Made by a program: the position numbers and the translations under genes. DNA of 5,310 nt from Chthoniobacterales bacterium (GTDB taxonomy: Bacteria > Verrucomicrobiota > Verrucomicrobiia > Chthoniobacterales > UBA10450): assembly GCA_013697015.1 (NCBI GenBank), contig JACCXL010000007.1, positions 1-5,310 on the forward strand. The letters run 5' to 3'. Numbering within the stretch: the first letter of the stretch is position 1; every line of letters starts with the position of its first letter. Below the pieces are notes generated by a model. That model saw only the letters and a list, made by a program, of their open reading frames with translations. It did no database searches and was not told where the DNA came from. This document shows, piece by piece, positions 1-5,253 of this stretch.

Positions 1-2
1 TA

Positions 3-935
3 CCGCATCTCGTCTTCCCGGTTGTGACAGACCCGAAGAAGGTGCTGCTCGCGTTGCGCTGGGTGATTGATGAAATGGAGAAACGCTACAAAATCTTCGC
101 GAAAGCCGGGGTGCGAAACATTACCAGTTTCAACGGACGCCCGCCGAAAAAGACCCAGAAGGAGCTGGATGATCTAGCTGTGGAGGCAGGCGTGGCGCCT
201 GCAAAAGGAAGAGCAGCCGACACGTCTGCCACTACAGAAATCAAAGTTCCGCGCGAGGACGACGTGATCATCCCCGACAAAATGCCCTATATCGTGGTTA
301 TCATCGATGAGCTGGCGGATTTGATGCAGACCGCGCCGGCGGACGTGGAAAGCGCCATTGCCCGCATCACACAGATGGCACGGGCGGCTGGCATTCACCT
401 TATCGTCGCCACCCAGACGCCGCGCGCAGACGTCATCACCGGCGTAATAAAAGCGAACATCCCGAGCCGAATCGCATTTCAAGTCGCGTCCAAGATCGAT
501 AGCCGTGTCATCCTCGACGAGAATGGCGCGGATCGCTTGTTAGGCCAGGGCGACATGCTATACCTGCCGCCGAGCACGTCGCGCCTGATCCGCGCACAGG
601 GCGTGCTTGTGACCGATGACGAGATTCACCGGCTGGTCGATTTCGTTTCGGGGCAGAGCCCGCCTGCGTTCGACCTCGCGATGCAGGATAAACTCCAGTC
701 AACTTCCGCGCCGCAGGAGGATGTGACTGAGGAAGACGAGGAACTGGTGGAGAAATGTCTTGAGATCATCCGCCAGGAAAAACGTGCCTCAACCTCGCTC
801 TTGCAACGTCGCCTGCGCCTTGGCTACACGCGCGCCGCCCGGATCGTTGATATTTTGGAGCAGCGCGGCATATTGGGTCCCGGCGAAGGCGCGAAGCCGC
901 GCGAGATTCTCGTCGATCTCGACGCCGCGGTTTAA
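3..935 (+). CDS. ftsK: DNA translocase FtsK/SpoIIIE, C-terminal part (5' end outside window)
   Basis: FtsK is a septum-located, membrane-anchored hexameric ATPase that pumps DNA to clear the chromosome terminus from the closing septum and activates XerCD recombination at dif. The frame is open from base 3 and reads PHLVFPVVTDPKK, a conserved FtsK stretch, so the GTG at 24 lies inside the gene and is not a start. The Walker A loop would lie upstream and is not visible. Seen here are the Walker B segment IVVIIDELADLM (from about 291), the block AGIHLIVATQTPRADVITG, and RIAFQVASKIDSRVILDE with the following GADRLLGQGDML. A C-terminal winged-helix gamma domain (about 730-932) ends in the family-typical GEGAKPREILVDLD; in characterised members this domain reads the KOPS/SRS orienting sequences. 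The basic, low-complexity loop before Walker B (about 138-275) is longer than in E. coli FtsK as I remember it. The rodZ-like gene starts 18 bases after the stop. Confidence 0.96.
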   Translation, partial: PHLVFPVVTDPKKVLLALRWVIDEMEKRYKIFAKAGVRNITSFNGRPPKKTQKELDDLAVEAGVAPAKGRAADTSATTEIKVPREDDVIIPDKMPYIVVIIDELADLMQTAPADVESAIARITQMARAAGIHLIVATQTPRADVITGVIKANIPSRIAFQVASKIDSRVILDENGADRLLGQGDMLYLPPSTSRLIRAQGVLVTDDEIHRLVDFVSGQSPPAFDLAMQDKLQSTSAPQEDVTEEDEELVEKCLEIIRQEKRASTSLLQRRLRLGYTRAARIVDILEQRGILGPGEGAKPREILVDLDAAV

Positions 936-953
936 CGGCACGAAATCGTTCTC

Positions 954-1901
954 ATGGAAGGGCTCGGCAAACGTTTACAGGATGCACGCATCGCGAAAAA
1001 TCTCACGCTGGATGAGGCCGCTCGCCTGACGAAAATCCGGCCGAGTCGTCTCTCGGAAATCGAAGCGGAAGATTTTTCGAACTTCGCGAGCCTCGCCTAC
1101 GCGAAAGGCTTCCTGCAGATCTACGGAAAATTCCTCGAGGTCGACGTCAGCTCCTATCTGGAGGCGTTCGAATCGTCGGAGGGAGTGACCGTCGACGGCT
1201 ACTCCTATTTGCAAGACAACCCGGCCCCGAAGCCGGCTCGCGCCCGCACCGTGCGCAAGACGGAGAGACGTGGATCTATCTGGCCCCTGGTCGTGGGAGT
1301 GATCGTCCTCGTGGTCGGATTTTCGTTACTGAAGCTGATCCTGGATATTCGCCGGATTAAGCCCAAGGCAGAGCCGACGATCGTCGGCGTGCCGGCGACA
1401 TCGACCGCTTCTCCGTCCGTCACGTCAGTCCGCCCAGCGGCAATTGCCGCACCGCGGGCTTTGCCCGTGGAGAGCCCAAACGCCACCGCAGTTGTGGCGA
1501 GCACTCCCGTTCCGACCGTCCCGACGACGAATCAACAAATCGTCAGGGCCGCGCCTTCAGCAACCGCCACCGTCCCCGAGATTGCGACCGCTGCTCCCTC
1601 GGAACCTGAAGTGCGACGCGCCCAACCGGTACGGCCAGAGGAGCTGGCGAGTGACGCGACACCTGTGAAGGCCGGGATCAATCGCGTTGACATTCGACCG
1701 CTGAAGAAAACCTACGTGAAAGTCGTGCTCGATAACGACGACGAAAATCCGGCGTTCGAGCAATGGATCTCTCCGTCGGACGGAACTCGGCAGTTTCACG
1801 GCGAGCATGTTTCTATCCGGGTTCTGGACCGGGAAGCGGTGGAAGTTCGGAAGAACGGCAGGCCGGTGACGAGAGGCGATGCCGATGTCACGATTGAATA
1901 G
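954..1901 (+). CDS. rodZ: RodZ-like protein: cytoplasmic helix-turn-helix, one membrane helix, periplasmic C-terminal domain
   Basis: RodZ links the MreB actin-like cytoskeleton to the inner membrane and supports elongation and rod shape. The 315-residue product has the classic order and length (E. coli RodZ is 337). Residues 3-72 are an HTH domain (GKRLQDARIAKNLTLDEAA, then YAKGFLQIYGKFLEVD). Next come a basic stretch (96-106, RARTVRKTERR), a membrane helix at about 109-130 (WPLVVGVIVLVVGFSLLKL), and a long Ala/Pro/Thr/Val-rich linker at about 131-240. The C-terminal beta-rich domain (about 243-315) resembles DUF4115, ending with VEVRKNGRPV. The basic residues before the helix fit an N-in orientation. 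The ATG at 954 sits right at the HTH start; no good Shine-Dalgarno precedes it, so translation may be coupled to ftsK 18 bases upstream. The 3' end overlaps rimO. The role in MreB binding is inferred from architecture; a membrane-bound regulator is the alternative. Confidence 0.85.
   Translation: MEGLGKRLQDARIAKNLTLDEAARLTKIRPSRLSEIEAEDFSNFASLAYAKGFLQIYGKFLEVDVSSYLEAFESSEGVTVDGYSYLQDNPAPKPARARTVRKTERRGSIWPLVVGVIVLVVGFSLLKLILDIRRIKPKAEPTIVGVPATSTASPSVTSVRPAAIAAPRALPVESPNATAVVASTPVPTVPTTNQQIVRAAPSATATVPEIATAAPSEPEVRRAQPVRPEELASDATPVKAGINRVDIRPLKKTYVKVVLDNDDENPAFEQWISPSDGTRQFHGEHVSIRVLDREAVEVRKNGRPVTRGDADVTIE
1872..1876 (+). promoter_or_regulatory. Ribosome binding site deciding the rimO start
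   Basis: AGAGG lies 8 bases before the ATG at 1885 but only 2 bases before the in-frame ATG at 1879. Normal spacing therefore favours 1885. The site lies inside the last codons of the rodZ-like gene, consistent with translational coupling. Confidence 0.5.
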
Positions 1902-3333
1902 CGCCATCTCTTCTCCGGTGCGGGCAGGGCAAACCGCGCCCAAAGTGGGTATCGTCAGCCTCGGCTGCGCGAAAAATCTGGTCGATGCGGAGATTATGCT
2001 CGGCAGCATATTGCAACGCGGGATGCAGATAACCTCCAGGGCTGAGGAAGCCGACGTTTTGGTCATCAACACCTGCGCGTTCATCGATTCGGCGAAAGAG
2101 GAATCGATCGAAGCAATCCTCGAAGCGCACCAGCAGCGCGGCTGGCAAGCGAAACCAGGGCAGAAGCTGATCGTGAGCGGCTGCATGTCGCAACGTTTCG
2201 CGAAGGAATTACGCGCACAGATGCCGGAGGTCGACGCCTTCATTGGACTCGATCAGGTGAAGGACCTCGGCGCGATCGTCGAACAACTTTTAACCGGGCG
2301 CGGTGAACCCGGCTTCCGAGATGCGGCTGGCTCCAGCGCCGCCGGGGTCATCGCCTCCGGCTACAATTTTGTGACGAAGCGACCGACTTACATTCCCGAT
2401 TACGACACGCCGCGGTTCCGGTTAACGCCTTCGCACTCCGCGTATCTGAAGATCGCGGAGGGCTGCAACCATCCGTGCAGTTTTTGCGTGATCCCGCAAA
2501 TGCGTGGCCGCCATCGCAGCCGGCCGCCGCATTCGATTCTAATGGAGGTCCGCGCGCTCGTGGCGGAAGGGGTGAAAGAAATCAATCTGATCAGTCAGGA
2601 CACGACCTACTACGGGATGGATCTGTGGCCGGAGAAGGCGGGCCCGCGCCAGCGGATCGATTCCTCGCGGGGTCCGACGCTGGCTGCGTTGCTGCGCGAA
2701 ATCGAAAAAATCGAGGGCGAATTCTGGGTGCGCCTGCTCTACACGCATCCAGCGCATTGGAGCGCAGAACTCATCGAAACTATCGCTGCGAGCCGCAAAG
2801 TTGCGCGCTACGTAGATATGCCGCTGCAGCACATCGATGAAGGAATGCTCGGCCGCATGCGCCGTGAGACCAGCCGGGCGCACATCGAGGATTTGATCGT
2901 CGCGCTGCGGCGCGGTATCCCCGGCCTGGCCATTCGCACCACGTTCATCGTTGGCTTCCCAGGTGAGACCGAGGCAGAGTTCGCCTCGCTGCTGGAATTC
3001 ATTGAAAGGATTCGCTTCGAACGTCTCGGTATTTTCAAATATTCACAGGAGGAAGGCTCGCGCGCCGCCAAGATGCCGGGACAGGTTCCGGCGCGGTTGA
3101 AAAACGAGAGATATAGCCGCGCCATGATCGCGCAGCAGCGGATCGCCCGTGAGATTGCCGCCGAAAAAATCGGGCGCGAGCTGACGCTTCTCGTCGATGA
3201 GCCACTCGTCGCCAGGACGGAAGCGGACGCCCCGGACGTCGACACGCGGGTAATCCTGGCGCAGGCCGCGCCCGTCGGAGAGTTCGTACGCCGGACCGTG
3301 ACTGGCAGCCGCGGCTACGATCTACTCGCCTGA
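1885..3333 (+). CDS. rimO: Ribosomal protein S12 methylthiotransferase RimO (radical SAM)
   Basis: RimO adds a methylthio group to the beta-carbon of the conserved aspartate of ribosomal protein S12 (Asp88 in E. coli), using two [4Fe-4S] clusters and S-adenosylmethionine. The start at 1885 gives 482 residues; ATG 1879 would add two. The N-terminal domain carries the three cluster cysteines: SLGCAKN (C28), NTCAFID (C64) and SGCMSQR (C100). The radical SAM motif is GCNHPCSFC (C194, C198, C201), preceded by SAYLKIAE as in RimO rather than MiaB. The C-terminal TRAM domain (about the last 65 residues) includes ADAPDVDTRV and ends GYDLLA. The protein is somewhat longer than the usual 430-450; the extra length is in loops before the radical SAM motif (about 2300-2400) and after it (KAGPRQRIDSSRGP, about 2635-2675). 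It overlaps the rodZ-like stop by 17 bases, so it is probably cotranscribed and translationally coupled. All catalytic cysteines are present. Confidence 0.95.
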   Translation: MSRLNSAISSPVRAGQTAPKVGIVSLGCAKNLVDAEIMLGSILQRGMQITSRAEEADVLVINTCAFIDSAKEESIEAILEAHQQRGWQAKPGQKLIVSGCMSQRFAKELRAQMPEVDAFIGLDQVKDLGAIVEQLLTGRGEPGFRDAAGSSAAGVIASGYNFVTKRPTYIPDYDTPRFRLTPSHSAYLKIAEGCNHPCSFCVIPQMRGRHRSRPPHSILMEVRALVAEGVKEINLISQDTTYYGMDLWPEKAGPRQRIDSSRGPTLAALLREIEKIEGEFWVRLLYTHPAHWSAELIETIAASRKVARYVDMPLQHIDEGMLGRMRRETSRAHIEDLIVALRRGIPGLAIRTTFIVGFPGETEAEFASLLEFIERIRFERLGIFKYSQEEGSRAAKMPGQVPARLKNERYSRAMIAQQRIAREIAAEKIGRELTLLVDEPLVARTEADAPDVDTRVILAQAAPVGEFVRRTVTGSRGYDLLA

Positions 3334-3424
3334 GCAGCCCACGATTGAAGCGCTAGTTCGCAAGTTCGGTAGTGACAATTCGGCCGATTTCCGCAATCTA
3401 TTCGCTCGAGCCGAAGCTCGCCCA

Positions 3425-4021
3425 ATGGCCGATCAGAACGAACCAAAAAAAGAGACTGTTCGCATCACTCTCCCGCCCCCTCAGGATGGCAAAGCAATCG
3501 GCGAAGGGCGCGATACGGCCCGGAGCCATTTGCCGCCCGGTCCCCCATCAGCCAGCGCCTTCGGTAATCCCAAGCCGGCGCCACCGCCTCCACCACTGCC
3601 GCTCGCTGAGAAAGAGGGCGCGGCCACGGCGTTCCGCCCTCCGATTCAACCACCGCTAATTCCCACGTCGGCCGGCCGTCCCCCCGAACTCCCAGCCGTT
3701 TCTCCAATGTCGCCGAATCCGCTTCCTCCCACAGTGCCGACCAACTACCCGGAATCCGCGGTTCGCTCTGCGCCGAAAAAGGAGGCGGCACGGATCGGTG
3801 TTCTGCCGGCAGCGAGTTCATCTTCGCCGTCGGTACGAATGGCAAAGACTCAGCCGCTCATTCGGGCTCCCGCGGCCGCGAACACCCCGGTTGCCGCCAG
3901 CGTGCGCACCGTCGCCGCTTCCGGCGCACTCGATTCTGTTCCGATGCCACTCTGCTGGGCTCTGCTCGGTGTTTCCGGATTTATTTTCCTTCTTCAGATT
4001 TGGAACTACTTTGCCCTCTGA
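3425..4021 (+). CDS. Proline-rich protein with C-terminal membrane anchor, function unknown
   Basis: I do not recognise a characterised family for this 198-residue product. The short hydrophilic N-terminus contains KKETVRITLPP (residues 8-18). A long disordered-looking Pro/Ala/Ser-rich middle follows (about 17-170, including PPPPP near 53-57). A single hydrophobic helix at about 176-196 (CWALLGVSGFIFLLQIW) ends only two residues before the stop. There is no signal peptide, so a tail-anchored protein with a cytoplasmic proline-rich arm is likely. A degenerate copy of the N-terminal motif, KKEAARIGVLP, occurs at 118-128. I recall KKETVRI-type proline-rich proteins from Verrucomicrobiota, but no function. 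The ATG at 3425 has no clear Shine-Dalgarno. The frame is open upstream to 3302 without another ATG, GTG or TTG, so this start is the only conventional one. trxA begins 3 bases after the stop, suggesting coupled expression. Confidence 0.75.
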   Translation: MADQNEPKKETVRITLPPPQDGKAIGEGRDTARSHLPPGPPSASAFGNPKPAPPPPPLPLAEKEGAATAFRPPIQPPLIPTSAGRPPELPAVSPMSPNPLPPTVPTNYPESAVRSAPKKEAARIGVLPAASSSSPSVRMAKTQPLIRAPAAANTPVAASVRTVAASGALDSVPMPLCWALLGVSGFIFLLQIWNYFAL

Positions 4022-4024
4022 CTT

Positions 4025-4354
4025 ATGGAAAACACGGCAACTGTTACGATCGATGAATCCAATTTCGACAACGAAGTGACCCGCAGCACTAAACCGGTGC
4101 TGGTGGATTTTTGGGCTGAATGGTGCGGCCCCTGCAAAATGATCGCGCCACTGCTCGATGAGATTGCGAAAGAAAAGGGCGATGCGATCAAGGTGGCAAA
4201 AATCAACGTCGACGACAACCAGAGCCTTTCTTTCAAATACAACGTCCGCGCGATTCCGACGCTGCTCTTTTTCAAGAACGGCCAGGTCTGCGATCAGGTG
4301 ACGGGAATGACGAGTAAGAAGAATCTGCTCGATCGGATCGAGGCGCTCGCGTAA
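4025..4354 (+). CDS. trxA: Thioredoxin
   Basis: Small cytoplasmic dithiol protein that reduces disulfides in ribonucleotide reductase, PAPS reductase, methionine sulfoxide reductase and other clients, and is itself recycled by thioredoxin reductase. The 109 residues match the single-domain family length. They contain VLVDFWAEWCGPCK with the redox pair C34/C37, the conserved buried Asp (D28, in LVDFWA), the cis-proline (P78 in RAIPTLLFFKNG) and the KINVDDN strand-turn. There is no signal peptide. One further cysteine, C89, lies in the strand after the cis-proline loop. The ATG follows the proline-rich gene by 3 bases with no obvious Shine-Dalgarno, so translation is probably by reinitiation. 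Downstream, a GC hairpin and the convergent tRNA gene close the unit. Confidence 0.97.
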   Translation: MENTATVTIDESNFDNEVTRSTKPVLVDFWAEWCGPCKMIAPLLDEIAKEKGDAIKVAKINVDDNQSLSFKYNVRAIPTLLFFKNGQVCDQVTGMTSKKNLLDRIEALA

Positions 4355-4356
4355 TT

Positions 4357-4382
4357 CCGCGGGCGCTGTGCGCCCGGCGCGG
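4357..4382 (+). terminator. Strong GC hairpin after trxA, possible terminator
   Basis: GGGCGC (4361-4366) and GCGCCC (4370-4375) form a perfect 6-bp stem with a TGT loop. CCGC (4357-4360) and GCGG (4379-4382) can extend it by 4 bp past a 3-base bulge. It begins 2 bases after the trxA stop. No T tract follows on either strand, so it is not a textbook intrinsic terminator. It could act as a Rho-assisted stop or mRNA 3'-end protector for the trxA transcript. It overlaps the 3' acceptor strand of the tRNA gene. Confidence 0.4.
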
Positions 4383-4442
4383 CTCGAACGCGCAACCTAC
4401 AGCTTCGGAGGCTGTCACTCTATCCAATTGAGCTACGGGCGC
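4369..4442 (-). tRNA. tRNA-Arg, anticodon CCG
   Basis: The minus strand folds into a complete cloverleaf of 74 nt including the discriminator base A. The acceptor stem GCGCCCG/CGGGCGC is perfect over 7 bp. The D arm is GCTC/GAGT with loop AATTGGATA. The anticodon stem ACAGC/GCTGT encloses loop CTCCGAA, placing anticodon CCG at plus positions 4406-4408, which reads the arginine codon CGG. The variable loop is AGGTT, and the T arm GCGCG/CGCGC has loop TTCGAGC. A20 in the D loop would be consistent with arginine identity, though I did not number the loop rigorously. CCA is not encoded: the discriminator is followed by CAG. The gene is antisense to its protein-coding neighbours and convergent with trxA. 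Confidence 0.95.
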
Positions 4443-4453
4443 TGCTTCGTCGG

Positions 4454-4481
4454 AGTATAGGAAGCTCGCGAAAAAGCACAA
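4454..4481 (-). promoter_or_regulatory. Probable promoter of the tRNA-Arg gene
   Basis: Reading the minus strand, TTGTGC (4481-4476) is followed after 16 bases by TATACT (4459-4454), which differs from the -10 consensus TATAAT at one position. Eleven bases separate the -10 box from the tRNA 5' end, so transcription would start a few bases before the mature end. The -35 box matches only in part (TTG). Confidence 0.6.
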
Positions 4482-4509
4482 CCGTACCACCGTGGCAGGT
4501 AGTTTCGGT

Positions 4510-4538
4510 TTGCATTTACGGGTAGCTCGACTGAAAAT
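4510..4538 (+). promoter_or_regulatory. Weak candidate promoter for rplS
   Basis: rplS needs its own promoter, since the gene upstream is on the other strand. The best pair I see is TTGCAT (4510-4515) and GAAAAT (4533-4538) with a 17-base spacer. The match to a sigma-70 promoter is modest. A start would leave a leader of only about 25 bases. Confidence 0.25.
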
Positions 4539-4560
4539 GAACGCCCGCCAGCGGGGCAAG

Positions 4561-4566
4561 AAGGAG
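4561..4566 (+). promoter_or_regulatory. Ribosome binding site of rplS
   Basis: AAGGAG stands 4 bases before the ATG at 4571. It is the clearest Shine-Dalgarno in the window and fixes the rplS start. A small CCCG-CCAG-CGGG hairpin (4544-4555) lies just upstream of it. Confidence 0.8.
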
Positions 4567-4570
4567 CCGA

Positions 4571-4912
4571 ATGAGCAGGATTATCGACGCAATTGAGAAA
4601 GAACAGCAGAAAACCGACGTGGCCAATTTCAAGGTCGGCGACGGCGTGCGCGTGCACACGCGGGTGGTGGAAGGTGACAAGGAACGCATCCAGATTTTCG
4701 CCGGAATTGTGATCGGCCGAAAAGGGCGCGGCTTGAATGAAAACTTTACCGTGCGCCGCATCTCCTACGGTGAGGGCGTGGAGCGCGTTTTCCCGATCAA
4801 TTCACCGCGCATTGCAAAAGTGGAGGTAGAGAAGGAAGGCCGCGCGCGCCGCGCGAAACTGAATTACCTTCGCGATCGCAAGGGCAAGGAAGCGACCGCA
4901 GTTCGGGAGTAA
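4571..4912 (+). CDS. rplS: 50S ribosomal protein L19
   Basis: L19 sits at the interface of the 50S and 30S subunits and contributes to an intersubunit bridge. The 113 residues match the usual length. The family pattern is complete: KVGDGVRVHTRVVEGDKERI at about 21-40, FAGIVIGRKGRG, FTVRRISYGEGVERVFPINSP and the basic tail RRAKLNYLRDRKGK. The start is supported by AAGGAG. In many bacteria rplS ends an rpsP-rimM-trmD-rplS operon. Here no trmD lies directly upstream; a tRNA on the opposite strand does, so rplS must be transcribed separately. Nothing coding follows within the next ~400 bases, so it may be a single-gene unit. Confidence 0.97.
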   Translation: MSRIIDAIEKEQQKTDVANFKVGDGVRVHTRVVEGDKERIQIFAGIVIGRKGRGLNENFTVRRISYGEGVERVFPINSPRIAKVEVEKEGRARRAKLNYLRDRKGKEATAVRE

Positions 4913-4926
4913 GGGCGGATTTTTCG

Positions 4927-4954
4927 CCGCAGATTCCGCAGATTTCTGCGGAAG
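4927..4954 (+). repeat. CRCAGATT-type repeat, left arm
   Basis: Two tandem copies of CCGCAGATT (4927-4935 and 4936-4944) run into TCTGCGGAAG. Read on the minus strand, the repeat at 5213-5249 has the same layout, CCACAGATT...CACAGATT...CGGAAG, with one extra unit, so the two are related inverted copies. From memory, CACAGATT-type runs are common intergenic repeats in Verrucomicrobiota and some other phyla. Confidence 0.7.
4934..4953. terminator. Perfect 8-bp hairpin downstream of rplS
   Basis: TTCCGCAG (4934-4941) and CTGCGGAA (4946-4953) form a perfect stem around the loop ATTT, 21 bases after the rplS stop. No T tract follows on the plus strand, so intrinsic termination is uncertain. It may serve as a 3'-end stabiliser of the rplS mRNA. 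It is built from the CRCAGATT repeat itself. Confidence 0.4.
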
Positions 4955-4965
4955 CGTGAAAGCAT

Positions 4966-4983
4966 GGGACAGGCATCCGCCTG
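4966..4983. repeat. GGGACAGGC hairpin module
   Basis: CAGGC (4970-4974) and GCCTG (4979-4983) pair around ATCC, preceded by GGGA. I recall similar GGGACAGGC-ATCC-GCCTG elements scattered between genes in verrucomicrobial and acidobacterial genomes. This single copy cannot prove that it is a dispersed repeat here. Confidence 0.4.
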
Positions 4984-4995
4984 CTCCGCGCTGTT

Positions 4996-5023
4996 TTGTC
5001 CTCCTGAGTCGACGAAGGATCTC
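4996..5023 (+). repeat. TCCTGAG...CGAAGGATCTC inverted repeat, left arm
   Basis: The arm reads TTGTCCTCCTGAGTCG, then A, then CGAAGGATCTC. It matches the reverse complement of 5143-5178 at 26 of 27 positions outside one length difference: a single A here against a 9-base segment there. The pattern resembles the widespread intergenic GTCATCCTGAG...CGAAGGATCTC repeat of environmental bacteria, as I remember it. Confidence 0.8.
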
Positions 5024-5060
5024 CCAATCGCAGCGCGGGTGTTTTCAAATCGGTTGGTGC

Positions 5061-5090
5061 CATGCAAGACCCAAGTTTCTAGCATGGGTC
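5061..5090. repeat. Central imperfect palindrome between the inverted arms
   Basis: GACCCA (5068-5073) and TGGGTC (5085-5090) form a 6-bp stem around an 11-base loop. An overlapping alternative pairs CATGC (5061-5065) with GCATG (5082-5086). It lies roughly midway between the two TCCTGAG arms. Confidence 0.4.
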
Positions 5091-5142
5091 GAAATGGGTG
5101 CTGTCGGATAACAACGGCGCACTAACGTTTCCGGCCAGTCGA

Positions 5143-5178
5143 GAGATCCTTCGCCGCCTGCGCGACTCAGGATGACAA
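5143..5178 (-). repeat. TCCTGAG...CGAAGGATCTC inverted repeat, right arm
   Basis: On the minus strand this reads TTGTCATCCTGAGTCG, then CGCAGGCGG, then CGAAGGATCTC. It is the inverted partner of 4996-5023. The 9-base middle segment looks like the fuller form, making the left arm the shortened copy. Confidence 0.8.
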
Positions 5179-5212
5179 GTGCGAACGAACGCAAGGTGCA
5201 TTCGCGCCGTCT

Positions 5213-5249
5213 CTTCCGAAAAATCTGTGAAAATCTGTGCAATCTGTGG
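5213..5249 (-). repeat. CRCAGATT-type repeat, right arm
   Basis: AATCTGTG occurs three times, at 5222-5229, 5232-5239 and 5241-5248, spaced 10 and 9 bases apart, close to one helical turn. The block begins CTTCCG (5213-5218), the complement of the CGGAAG that ends the left arm at 4954. It is therefore an inverted, one-unit-longer relative of 4927-4954. Confidence 0.7.
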
Positions 5250-5253
5250 ATAA
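5245..5253 (-). promoter_or_regulatory. Perfect match to the DnaA box
   Basis: The minus strand reads TTATCCACA, the strong DnaA-binding consensus. It overlaps the last CACAGATT unit, and I found no second good box nearby. A single site could titrate DnaA or be a by-product of the repeat sequence. It does not mark an origin. Confidence 0.3.

Noticed and set aside
24..26. GTG as a start codon for the first gene
   Set aside because: The conserved FtsK sequence PHLVFPVV continues upstream of it to the window edge, so it is an internal valine codon.
1879..1881. ATG 1879 as the rimO start
   Set aside because: AGAGG would be only 2 bases away; ATG 1885 has an 8-base spacing. The difference is two residues, so it is not fully excluded.
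1557..2243. 228-codon minus-strand open frame across the rodZ/rimO junction
   Set aside because: It is antisense to two confidently identified genes, and its Cys/Arg/Ser-rich composition is typical of a GC-rich shadow frame.
3334..3424. Promoter or small RNA in the gap after rimO
   Set aside because: TTGAAG (3345) has no -10 partner at proper spacing, and I see no stable hairpin, so no feature is claimed.
4797..5085. Minus-strand open frames overlapping the rplS end
   Set aside because: They are antisense to rplS and continue into repeats; composition and start context do not support a gene.
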